This document shows, piece after piece, positions 32,147 to 39,692 of a stretch of DNA of 64,000 bases. The stretch's first letter is position 1. The number at the start of each line of letters is the position of its first letter. The DNA is from Paenibacillus piri. Lineage in GTDB: Bacteria; Bacillota; Bacilli; Paenibacillales; NBRC-103111. Both the position numbers and the translations under genes were made by a program. The stretch is from assembly GCF_004354045.1 (NCBI RefSeq), contig NZ_SMRT01000002.1:558001-622000 (forward strand), read 5' to 3'. The notes under the pieces were generated by a model. The model was not told the DNA's origin, did no database searches, and saw nothing but the letters and a program-made list of their open reading frames with translations.

Positions 32147-33705
32147 AGATGGTCATCGCCGACGACGAAAACTTGGTACGGGTCAGCTTGAAAAGCATGA
32201 TCAAGGACATGGAAACATCCTGGCAAATCGTTGGCGAGGCGACGAACGGCGAGGAGCTGCTGGCCATGGTTGCTGAGCATGAGCCGAATATCGTCATCGC
32301 CGACATCCGTATGCCCAAGCTGAACGGGCTTGAGGCGATCCGGCTCGGCAGAACGATATCGCCGCTGACGAATTGGGTCATATTGAGCGGCTTCTCCGAT
32401 TTCACTTATGCGCAGCAGGCATTGAAGCTGGGCGTATCCGAATATTTGCTGAAGCCGGTAGACCCGGTCGAATTGGAGAAAACGCTGAACCATATATATA
32501 AGGACAATAAAGAATATATAACGCTGCTGAACCAGCAGTTTGAAAACAATTTGTTTGCGCTGTGCCATGGCTTGACCTCACTGAAGCATGAAGAACGAAG
32601 CAGCATGCTGTATCAAGGCAAATTTATCGGCTGGACGTTCCATATCGACTCGGTCTTGCCCGCGAACGGAGACTCCGATATCCAACAGCAGTTTTATAAA
32701 GAGCTGCGAGCCTGCATGGAAAATGAGCTTGTGTGCGGGATGAATTTGGCGCTGCTGGCGCTGGCGAATGGCGAGCTGGCGGCCGTGGGAGCCTGGGACC
32801 CGGTCAGATGCCAGGAGGCGAAGCGGCGCGTGGCCGATTTCTTCGGCAAGCTGGAGCCTATTATCGGCCGGTACAGAAGCGCGGAAACAACTCTTACGAT
32901 TATGCAAACCGGCGAGTGCCAAGGCTTTGAGGCCGTCAACTGCCGGCTGCAGCAGCTGCAGCAGTGGAGCGATCTCAGGGCAGTTTGCGGAATCGGACGC
33001 AGTCTCGAGTACACGGAGCTGAAAAACGAAGCCGCATTGGCGAACAAAGCGGAGGCGGCCCGCCTGCTGTGCGCGATCGGTCAATATTTACGCGACGGCA
33101 TGTATTTGAATTATCATAATACGGTCAACGAATTGGAAGCGCTGCTGCAGAAATCCGAGCTGTTCGCTGCGGAGACCACCCGGGAGTCGATACGTTTATA
33201 TGTAACACGGGCATTAGGGCTCAATTTGCCGGATTCCCGGCTGGTACCGGGGGCGCAGACGCTTCCGGAACAGGAGCGGACGACAGAGCCGCTGACGGTT
33301 CATCGGCTCATTCAAGAGCTCCGCCAATACGGCGAGCAGGTGCTGCGGGAAAAAAGCGCGAAAGAATCCGCGCCTGTCGATCTCGTCAAAGAGGTCATTC
33401 ATTATATGGAGCAGCATTATATGGACGATATCGGCATCGGTCAAATCGCCGGCGTGCTGAACGTGTCGGCCAATTACTTGAGCGGGCTGTTCCATAAAAA
33501 GACCGGCGTGATGTTCGTCAAATATTTAACGCGCATCCGGATGCTTAAGGCAAAGGAACTGCTGATGAACACCAATCTTCAGGTAAGGCAGGTCGCGGAG
33601 CAGGTCGGCTATTACAGCACGCGGCATTTCACGAAGCTGTTCACCCAGACATTCGGATATTATCCGTCCGATTACCGGAAAAACCAGCTGCAATCCGGTT
33701 TCTGA
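32143..33705 (+). CDS. YesN-type response regulator, receiver plus AraC HTH
   Basis: Regulator of 520 aa. The receiver (1-125) has the acidic pair DD 7-8, the phospho-acceptor Asp54 (VIADIRMP), and the Lys in YLLKPVD. A middle region of ~280 residues without clear motif follows, and the C terminus (about 415-515) is a two-HTH AraC domain: IGQIAGVLNVSANYLSGLFHKKTG and VAEQVGYYSTRHFTKLFTQTFG. It receives phosphate from the preceding kinase and likely activates the operon starting at 27158. The kinase-regulator pair is translationally coupled. Confidence 0.93.
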   Translation: MKMVIADDENLVRVSLKSMIKDMETSWQIVGEATNGEELLAMVAEHEPNIVIADIRMPKLNGLEAIRLGRTISPLTNWVILSGFSDFTYAQQALKLGVSEYLLKPVDPVELEKTLNHIYKDNKEYITLLNQQFENNLFALCHGLTSLKHEERSSMLYQGKFIGWTFHIDSVLPANGDSDIQQQFYKELRACMENELVCGMNLALLALANGELAAVGAWDPVRCQEAKRRVADFFGKLEPIIGRYRSAETTLTIMQTGECQGFEAVNCRLQQLQQWSDLRAVCGIGRSLEYTELKNEAALANKAEAARLLCAIGQYLRDGMYLNYHNTVNELEALLQKSELFAAETTRESIRLYVTRALGLNLPDSRLVPGAQTLPEQERTTEPLTVHRLIQELRQYGEQVLREKSAKESAPVDLVKEVIHYMEQHYMDDIGIGQIAGVLNVSANYLSGLFHKKTGVMFVKYLTRIRMLKAKELLMNTNLQVRQVAEQVGYYSTRHFTKLFTQTFGYYPSDYRKNQLQSGF

Positions 33706-34001
33706 CGGGCAGGCGCAAGTAAGCCGACATTCGTGATTGCACATCGAGAGACCGTCCTGTGATTCCGGGGGGACTATGAAAGCGCATACCGCAGTAGTAT
33801 TCTAGTAGCAGATGAGCGCATACAGCCGGCTTCATGCAACTATTATACGCGAAAGGACGGGTAGGATGAGGAAAATGGCATTAAGCGGGGCAGGCAAAGC
33901 TGCCGAATCCTTTTCAACCGGCATTCAAACAAGGCTTGGAAAAGCGGGGGCAGGTCCGGTAGTTGAATATATAGTACCCGGAATGGAAAGGAGAAGGCGC
34001 C

Positions 34002-35000
34002 GTGAAAGCATTGGTATATGAAGCGCCTAAGCTGATGGTGATACGGGAGCGCGAGGCTCCGGAGCCCGGACCCGGCGAAGCGTTGATTCGGGTCGAGCAG
34101 GCGGGTATCTGCGGCTCCGAGCTGAGCGGCTATTTGGGACATAATTCGCTTCGGAAGCCTCCGCTTATAATGGGTCACGAGTTTGCCGGCACGGTACATA
34201 AGCTGGGTGCGGGCGTTACCCGTTTTCAGCCGGGCGACCGGGTGACGGCGAATCCGCTGATCACCTGCGGGCGTTGCCGCAATTGTACGAACGGGGCGTC
34301 CCAGCTGTGCGCCAACAGAAAGCTGATCGGAGCGCACTGCCAGGGAGCGTTTGCGGAATATGTCGCCGTACCGGAAACGAATTTGTACCTGCTTGGCGAC
34401 CGGGTCAGCTTTGACGAAGGCGCATTCACCGAGCCGCTCGCTTGCGCCGTTCATATTGCGAGGCTGTTGAAGCCGCTGCCGACGCAACGGCTGCTTATTA
34501 TGGGGGCAGGGCCCATCGGGCTATTGACCCTCCGAGTTGCGCAAATACACGGTTTAACGAATATCGCCGTAATCGACATTAACGAGGAGCGGTTAAGCAT
34601 TGCCGCCGAGCTTGGAGCGATAACCGCGGCCAGCCTGGAAGCGCTGGCGCATGGCGGCATCGGCTCGTTCGACGCGGCAATCGATGCGGTCGGGTTGGAG
34701 TCGACGCGGACCCAATGCGTCGAAGCGTTAAAGCCGGGCGGTATCGTCGTTTTCTCGGGCCTTCATGCCGATGCAAGCAAGCTGCCGATTAACGATATGA
34801 TCCGCAGTGAAATCCGCTGCCAGGGGGCGTTTGCCTATCATTCCGACGATTTTGAAACCGCATGGCAGTGGATCGGCGAAGGCCGCATCCGCTTGTCTCC
34901 TTGGACGATCCACGCTCCGCTGGAGCAGGGCGGGGAAGCGTTCGAACGTTTGATCGCCGGTTCCGGAAAAATCGCGAAAATTTTGCTGACCGTCCATTAA
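34002..35000 (+). CDS. Zinc-dependent alcohol dehydrogenase (sorbitol/threonine-type MDR)
   Basis: Medium-chain dehydrogenase of 332 aa. The catalytic zinc ligands are Cys37 (GICGSE), His59 and Glu60 (GHEF); the structural zinc Cys are 89, 92, 95 and 103 (CGRCRNC...C). The NAD motif is MGAGPIGLL (~165). It oxidises a secondary alcohol of a polyol or sugar derivative. GGAGAAGG precedes GTG 34002. First gene of a five-gene catabolic operon (ADH, TIM-barrel isomerase, two SDRs, GH4) with very tight spacing. The 296-bp gap before it holds nothing recognisable. Confidence 0.93.
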   Translation: MKALVYEAPKLMVIREREAPEPGPGEALIRVEQAGICGSELSGYLGHNSLRKPPLIMGHEFAGTVHKLGAGVTRFQPGDRVTANPLITCGRCRNCTNGASQLCANRKLIGAHCQGAFAEYVAVPETNLYLLGDRVSFDEGAFTEPLACAVHIARLLKPLPTQRLLIMGAGPIGLLTLRVAQIHGLTNIAVIDINEERLSIAAELGAITAASLEALAHGGIGSFDAAIDAVGLESTRTQCVEALKPGGIVVFSGLHADASKLPINDMIRSEIRCQGAFAYHSDDFETAWQWIGEGRIRLSPWTIHAPLEQGGEAFERLIAGSGKIAKILLTVH

Positions 35001-35023
35001 AAAATGATGAAAGGATGATGAAA

Positions 35024-36046
35024 ATGAAAGTGGGTCTTTCCGTATATGGCACGACTTACATGATGGGTCTTCATCCCAAATCGGGGCAGCCGAGAATAAC
35101 GGCCATGCAGCTGATGCAGCGTGCTGTCGAAGCGGGCCTGGAAGGAGTGGAAATGCCGCTGCAGGTCGTGGAGGGGGAAGATATTCAGACACTTGTCCGC
35201 TATGCCGAAAAACACCGGCTTTACGTCACGGTTGCGTCGGGCGGCTATGATCCGGATAAGCTTGAAACAGCGATGGATATGGCTGTACGGCTAGGCGCCA
35301 AGACCGTTCGCACCGTAGTCGGGGGCGCCCATTACGGCGGAGATCGCAGACCGATGGCGGGCCGGTGGCAGTCATTTATGCAGGAAGTGCTCGCAGGACT
35401 TGCCAAAGCGACGGCAACGGCCGAGCGCAAAGGACTGCAGCTGGCGCTGGAAAATCATCAGGATGTGGCATCGGAGGAACTGCTTTGGCTTTGCGAGCAG
35501 ATCGGATCTTCCCATTTCGGAATTACGCTTGACACGGGCAATCCGCTTGCGACCGCTGAGGAGCCGATCGCATTCGCGAAACGGATCATGCCGCATTTAA
35601 AGCATGTCCATTTAAAGGATTATTGGATTTATTTGACCGAAGAAGGCTACCGTCTCGTGCGCTGCCCGATCGGTCAAGGCGCTGTCGATTTTCCCGCATT
35701 GCTGGAATTATTCGCCGAGCATCACCCTGAGATGACGATGTCCATCGAGGTCGGTGCGCTTGAAGCGCGTCATACCCGGGTATGGGCGGACGATTATTGG
35801 CCGGAATATCCGCCGCGCTCGGCAGCGCAGCTCGCCGAAACGATGCGGTTCGTACACACCCATGCACGGGCGCAGGCCGACTGGCGGACGCCACACGAGA
35901 AGAACGAGCCGGAACGGGCGGTTATCGCATATGAAAATCATCAGCTGTTGGCGAGCATCGCTTATATGCAGGGCTTAATGCGTACATTCCGCGGTTATAC
36001 GCCGCTTCACGATCAAACGGAAGGAGGCTGGCTCCATGCAAATTGA
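35024..36046 (+). CDS. Xylose isomerase-like TIM barrel (sugar isomerase/epimerase)
   Basis: AP2Ec/xylose-isomerase-like TIM barrel of 340 aa. Metal-binding candidates are Glu in LALENHQD, Asp in ITLDTGN, His in HVHLKDYWI and Glu in MSIEVGAL, in the family order. AAAGG about nine bases before ATG 35024 gives the start; in-frame ATGs at 35015 and 35018 are alternatives. A role in isomerising or dehydrating the product of the dehydrogenases is likely from position. Its last 11 bases overlap the next SDR gene. Confidence 0.88.
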   Translation: MKVGLSVYGTTYMMGLHPKSGQPRITAMQLMQRAVEAGLEGVEMPLQVVEGEDIQTLVRYAEKHRLYVTVASGGYDPDKLETAMDMAVRLGAKTVRTVVGGAHYGGDRRPMAGRWQSFMQEVLAGLAKATATAERKGLQLALENHQDVASEELLWLCEQIGSSHFGITLDTGNPLATAEEPIAFAKRIMPHLKHVHLKDYWIYLTEEGYRLVRCPIGQGAVDFPALLELFAEHHPEMTMSIEVGALEARHTRVWADDYWPEYPPRSAAQLAETMRFVHTHARAQADWRTPHEKNEPERAVIAYENHQLLASIAYMQGLMRTFRGYTPLHDQTEGGWLHAN

Positions 36047-36836
36047 TTTGTCGGGCAAGGTAGCCATCGTGACCGGGGCGGCCCGGGGCATCGGCCGGGA
36101 AATCGCGCTCGCCTTGGCCTCGGAAGGCGTCGTCACGGTCGTTACGGATGTCAACGAGGCGAATCTCGATGGGATCAAACGGGAATTCGACGAGCTCGGG
36201 TACCGCGGAGCGCAATATTTGTGCGATGTCCGCGATTTTGCCCGCATCGAGCAGGTGGTGGAGTCAATCGTTCAAACCTACGGAAAAATCGATATTTTGG
36301 TCAATAATGCCGGAGTGGCTGGAGGCGGTCCCGTCGCTTCCCTGAAGGAAGAAGTATGGGATTTAAATCTCGATATTAATCTGAAGGGCACTTACCTGAT
36401 GTGCAAGGGCATCATTCCGGTCATGAAGCGGCAGCAATCGGGACGCATCATTAATGCGGCCTCCTTTGCGGCGATTGTGCCGAGCTACGGCAGCGCCGCG
36501 TACGCTTCCTCGAAGGCGGGCGTTCGCCAATTTACGCGCGTGCTGGCCGGAGAGCTGGGGCCGTGGAATATTACGGTCAACTGCTATGCGCCGGGCATGA
36601 TTCCCACCGATATGAACCATTTCGCGGAGCGACCGGACAACGAGCAGGAGCGGTTGCTCGACACACTGACTCTGCGCAGATGGGGCTCCAAGGATCATGT
36701 CGCCCATTTGATCTGTTTTCTCGCATCCGACTTTGCCGATTATATAACCGGAACGATGATCGATGTGAGCGGCGGGAAGCTGGCCACGCAAATTCCTAAA
36801 GTCGCATATGAAAAAGCGGGGGGAGAAGCGAAATGA
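36036..36836 (+). CDS. SDR family oxidoreductase
   Basis: Short-chain dehydrogenase of 266 aa with TGAARGIG at ~12-19, NNAGVAG near 90, and the catalytic AAYASSKAG (Tyr and Lys) preceded by NAASFAA. AAGGAGG precedes ATG 36036, which lies within the end of the isomerase gene, and its own stop overlaps the next SDR (ATGA). Two different SDRs plus a zinc ADH in one operon suggest successive oxidations of several hydroxyl groups on a glycoside or polyol. Specificity cannot be read. Confidence 0.93.
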   Translation: MQIDLSGKVAIVTGAARGIGREIALALASEGVVTVVTDVNEANLDGIKREFDELGYRGAQYLCDVRDFARIEQVVESIVQTYGKIDILVNNAGVAGGGPVASLKEEVWDLNLDINLKGTYLMCKGIIPVMKRQQSGRIINAASFAAIVPSYGSAAYASSKAGVRQFTRVLAGELGPWNITVNCYAPGMIPTDMNHFAERPDNEQERLLDTLTLRRWGSKDHVAHLICFLASDFADYITGTMIDVSGGKLATQIPKVAYEKAGGEAK

Positions 36837-37615
36837 GTATCCATTACCCGGGGTTGCGGGATCGGACCGTTATCGTAACAGGCGGCTCCAGAGGAATCGG
36901 CGCTGCGATCGTGGAGCAGTTCGTGCTGGGCGGTGCCAACGTGGCGATAGCCGATGTCGACGCACAAGGAGAAAAGTTGGCGGAGCGCTGGCGCGTCGAA
37001 GGGCATGATGTAAGGTTTTACCGGTGCGACGTATCCAGCGGGGAAAGCATCCGGAAGCTGATGGAGGCGGTTGAACAAGATTACGCCAGCGTCGATGTGC
37101 TTGTGAACAATGCTGGAATTTTTCCGCGGGGCGATCTGCAGAGCACGGATGAAGCGCTGTGGGACCGGGTAATCGGCATTAATCTAAAGGGCGTTTATTT
37201 AATGTGTCAGGCTGTTTCGCCGCTCATGATCAGGCAGGAGAAAGGCGTTATTATCAATATCGGTTCGATGCACTCGGCCAAAGGGGAAGACAACACGATG
37301 GCCTACGCCGTTTCCAAAGGCGGTCTTATTACGCTTACGCGCAATCTGGCCCATGCGTTGTCCAAGCACCGGATCCGCGTTAACTGCGTCCATCCGGGAT
37401 GGGTCGCATCCGAGGGAGAGGTGGCGCGCTGGGAGTCTATGGGCAGCGATATGGATAAAATGCAACCGGCGATACAGGCCATTCCGCTTGGTCGCATGCA
37501 GACCGGAACCGACATCGCGCATACGGTCGTATTTTTAAGCTCGGATTTTGCCGATCAAATAACCGGCCAAATGCTGGCGGTGGACGGCGGAGGCAGCATC
37601 AGGAAGCCGCTGTGA
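36833..37615 (+). CDS. SDR family oxidoreductase (glucose 1-dehydrogenase-like)
   Basis: Second SDR of the operon, 260 aa. Motifs: GGSRGIG (~18-24), NNAGIFPRG, catalytic Ser in NIGSMHSAK and Tyr/Lys in AYAVSKGG, then HPGWVASEGE. It is 4 nt overlapped with the preceding SDR, so both should be made in similar amounts. Sequence divergence from the first SDR, including a different substrate loop, indicates distinct substrates rather than a recent duplication. Confidence 0.93.
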   Translation: MSIHYPGLRDRTVIVTGGSRGIGAAIVEQFVLGGANVAIADVDAQGEKLAERWRVEGHDVRFYRCDVSSGESIRKLMEAVEQDYASVDVLVNNAGIFPRGDLQSTDEALWDRVIGINLKGVYLMCQAVSPLMIRQEKGVIINIGSMHSAKGEDNTMAYAVSKGGLITLTRNLAHALSKHRIRVNCVHPGWVASEGEVARWESMGSDMDKMQPAIQAIPLGRMQTGTDIAHTVVFLSSDFADQITGQMLAVDGGGSIRKPL

Positions 37616-37834
37616 CGGTCTGGAGAAAGCGGAAGCAGTTTGAGAAGCCCTAAGAGGTGTAAGTAGCTTGGGAAGCGGGAGCAGCTTGAGAAGCGTAAGA
37701 TTCGTGAGAATCCTGCCGCCGTCCTTCGAATGAGAGGCAGAGAGACAAGGAGCTGGAGAAACGGGTTCGTTTTTGTAAGAAGTATGGAATTTGGCTCGAA
37801 ATAGTAACCAATAAATGGGAAAAAGGTGATTTCA
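37616..37834 (+). other. Purine-rich spacer with three degenerate 14-bp repeats
   Basis: GCAGTTTGAGAAGC (37635), GTAGCTTGGGAAGC (37663) and GCAGCTTGAGAAGC (37681) occur within the 219-bp gap between the SDR and GH4 genes. No terminator or coding frame with ribosome site is visible, so GH4 is probably transcribed from the operon or a local promoter. Confidence 0.5.
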
Positions 37835-39160
37835 ATGGCGAAAATTACGTTTATCGGTGCAGGCAGCCTCGTATTTACGAAAAATTTGGTGAGAGATTTG
37901 CTGACTTTCCCGGCCTTTGAAGATTGCACCATTGCTTTGATGGATATTAACGAGGAGCGGCTCGGATTTGCCAAGCAAATGGTGGAAAAAGTAATCTCCT
38001 CCGGACGCTATTCCGCCAAAGTCGAAGCTACGACGAACCGTGCCGAAGCGCTAGAGGGCGCAAACGGGGTAGTATGCACCATTATGGTTGGGGATTTGTC
38101 GGTATGGCGGACCGATCTCGAAATACCGAAAGCGTTCGGCGTAGACATTAACATAGGCGATACGAGAGGCCCTTCGGGCATTTTCCGGTTTTTGCGGACC
38201 GTTCCGGCCATGCTGGACATATGCCGGGATATCGAGCGTTATTGCCCGGATGCCGTCTTCCTGAATTATACGAATCCGATGGCCATGTTGTGCCGGGCGA
38301 TGCAGGGGGAGACGAAGGTGGAAGTAACCGGGCTATGCCACAGCGTGCAGGGAACGGCCGCCATGCTGGCCCGCTGGATCGGAGCGCCGATGGAGGAAAT
38401 TACATACCGGTGCGCCGGCATCAACCATCAGGCGTTTTATCTCGATTACAAATGGAACGGCAAGGATGCATATCCACTGCTTCGCGATGCCGTGTTGAAC
38501 CGGCCGGAAATCTACAACGAGGAGCAGGTTCGCAATGAAATGTTCATCCATCTGGATTACTATGTAACCGAATCGAGCGGTCATAACTCGGAGTATAACG
38601 CATGGTTCCGCAAGCGTCCGGAATTGATCGAGAAATATTGCACGCACGGCACAGGCTGGAATCCAGGCGAATATGCCATGTCGATCAAAGGCAATGAAAA
38701 ACGGCGCAGCGACTGGACAAACAAGCTGATCGAATGGCGCGACAGTCCGATCGATCTGAACAGGGGCAACGAATATGCCGCCTATATTTTCAATGCGGTG
38801 TTCGGCGATAACACGCTGTTCGAATTTAACGGCAACGTCCGCAACTTCGGGCTGATCGACAATTTGCCGGAGGGCGCTTGCGTCGAAGTGCCGGTGCTGG
38901 CATCGAAGCGGGGCTTGAGCCCGATTCATGTCGGTCCTCTGCCGGATCAGCTCGCATTGCTCGTCAATACAAGCTCCCGCAGCGAGGAGCTGGCGGTCGA
39001 AGGAGCGCTGACCGGCGATCCGCGAAAAATTTTCCATGCAATCTGCTACGATCCTCTCACCTCAGCCGTGCTCAGTCTGGCGGAAATTAAAGAGATGGTC
39101 GATCAAATGTTCGCAGCCAACCGCGACTATTTGCCGCAGTTTAACCATTTGCACGCATAA
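37835..39160 (+). CDS. Family 4 glycosidase (alpha-glucosidase/alpha-galactosidase type)
   Basis: GH4 enzyme of 441 aa. NAD site GAGSLVF (8-14); NYTNPM (144-149); and the metal-binding Cys168-His169 in GLCHSV and His198 in AGINHQ, all hallmark residues of the family. GH4 enzymes cleave glycosides by an NAD- and Mn-dependent oxidation-elimination mechanism at C3. Ribosome site AAAAAGGTG, with ATG 37835 eight bases later. As the last gene of the operon it likely hydrolyses the imported glycoside; the CHS form of the motif is seen in LplD/MelA-type alpha-glycosidases. Confidence 0.94.
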   Translation: MAKITFIGAGSLVFTKNLVRDLLTFPAFEDCTIALMDINEERLGFAKQMVEKVISSGRYSAKVEATTNRAEALEGANGVVCTIMVGDLSVWRTDLEIPKAFGVDINIGDTRGPSGIFRFLRTVPAMLDICRDIERYCPDAVFLNYTNPMAMLCRAMQGETKVEVTGLCHSVQGTAAMLARWIGAPMEEITYRCAGINHQAFYLDYKWNGKDAYPLLRDAVLNRPEIYNEEQVRNEMFIHLDYYVTESSGHNSEYNAWFRKRPELIEKYCTHGTGWNPGEYAMSIKGNEKRRSDWTNKLIEWRDSPIDLNRGNEYAAYIFNAVFGDNTLFEFNGNVRNFGLIDNLPEGACVEVPVLASKRGLSPIHVGPLPDQLALLVNTSSRSEELAVEGALTGDPRKIFHAICYDPLTSAVLSLAEIKEMVDQMFAANRDYLPQFNHLHA

Positions 39161-39246
39161 AGGCTTACGGAAAGAGCACAGGTCCATTCGCGCTTAGTCG
39201 CAGCGAACTTGCCGTCCGTTGCGTTTTCATTATTATTTTCACGGCG

Positions 39247-39285
39247 AACTCCCTTGCCTCCATAAGGAAGCAGGGGAGTTTGTTT
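39247..39285 (+). terminator. Terminator of the GH4 operon
   Basis: AACTCCC (39247-39253) pairs with the end of GGGGAGTT (39273-39280), followed by TGTTT. The T run is shared with the left end of the 119-bp repeat starting at 39282, so the element abuts or was inserted at the terminator. Confidence 0.7.
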
Positions 39286-39400
39286 ATCCGATTACGACTT
39301 TATCGGGTTAAGACCCCGCCTCTAAGGTGGACCTTGAATCAGGTGGGGTAGAGTCCCCATCTAATTCCCCGATGTTCAGCAAAGCTGAATGAGTTCACTT
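39282..39400 (+). repeat. 119-bp structured repeat, copy 1
   Basis: Identical in 112 of 119 positions to 42669-42787. Internal numbering: ATCGGG (21-26) pairs with CCCGAT (87-92), closing a multi-branch loop that holds a CCGCC/GGTGG hairpin (35-49) and a long hairpin GAATCAGGTGGGG (56-67) with CCCCATCTAATTC; then TTCAGC-AAA-GCTGAA forms a final hairpin before GAGTTCACTT. It contains no reading frame of note. Orientation is the same as copy 2. Similarity stops abruptly at both ends. Confidence 0.9.
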
Positions 39401-39496
39401 TGAACGGGAAAAGCGGCCGGGCAAGCGGTTCGGATGAAGGACGAGTATCTAAAATGCTTCTGCAGTTTACTGGCGAAAGTTTAGCGGGATAAGGAT

Positions 39497-39546
39497 CGGG
39501 CAAACGATAAGGTTTCGTATCGAGTGATTGCCTGCCCGGTTTTTTT
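39497..39546 (+). terminator. Terminator with no coding gene before it
   Basis: CGGGCA (39497-39502) pairs with TGCCCG (39533-39538), with an inner pairing ACGATA/TATCG, followed by seven Ts (39540-39546). The nearest upstream gene already has its own terminator, so this one may end a noncoding transcript that includes repeat copy 1. Confidence 0.6.
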
Positions 39547-39692
39547 GATGGTATTTTTGTATGCAGTATACGCTTTTTTTTAGACGGGAGGTCGAAATGG
39601 CCGCTCGAGTTATGCTATTCTAATACCGTGCACCCTTTTTAGGGGTGACCGATGTTTATGTATGCAAGTTATGATCCGGGGAGCGAGATGGG

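Noticed and set aside
33867-34021. Short plus-strand frame of 51 codons before the zinc ADH gene
   Set aside because: Basic, low-complexity peptide with no family and overlapping the next gene's start region; looks like chance.
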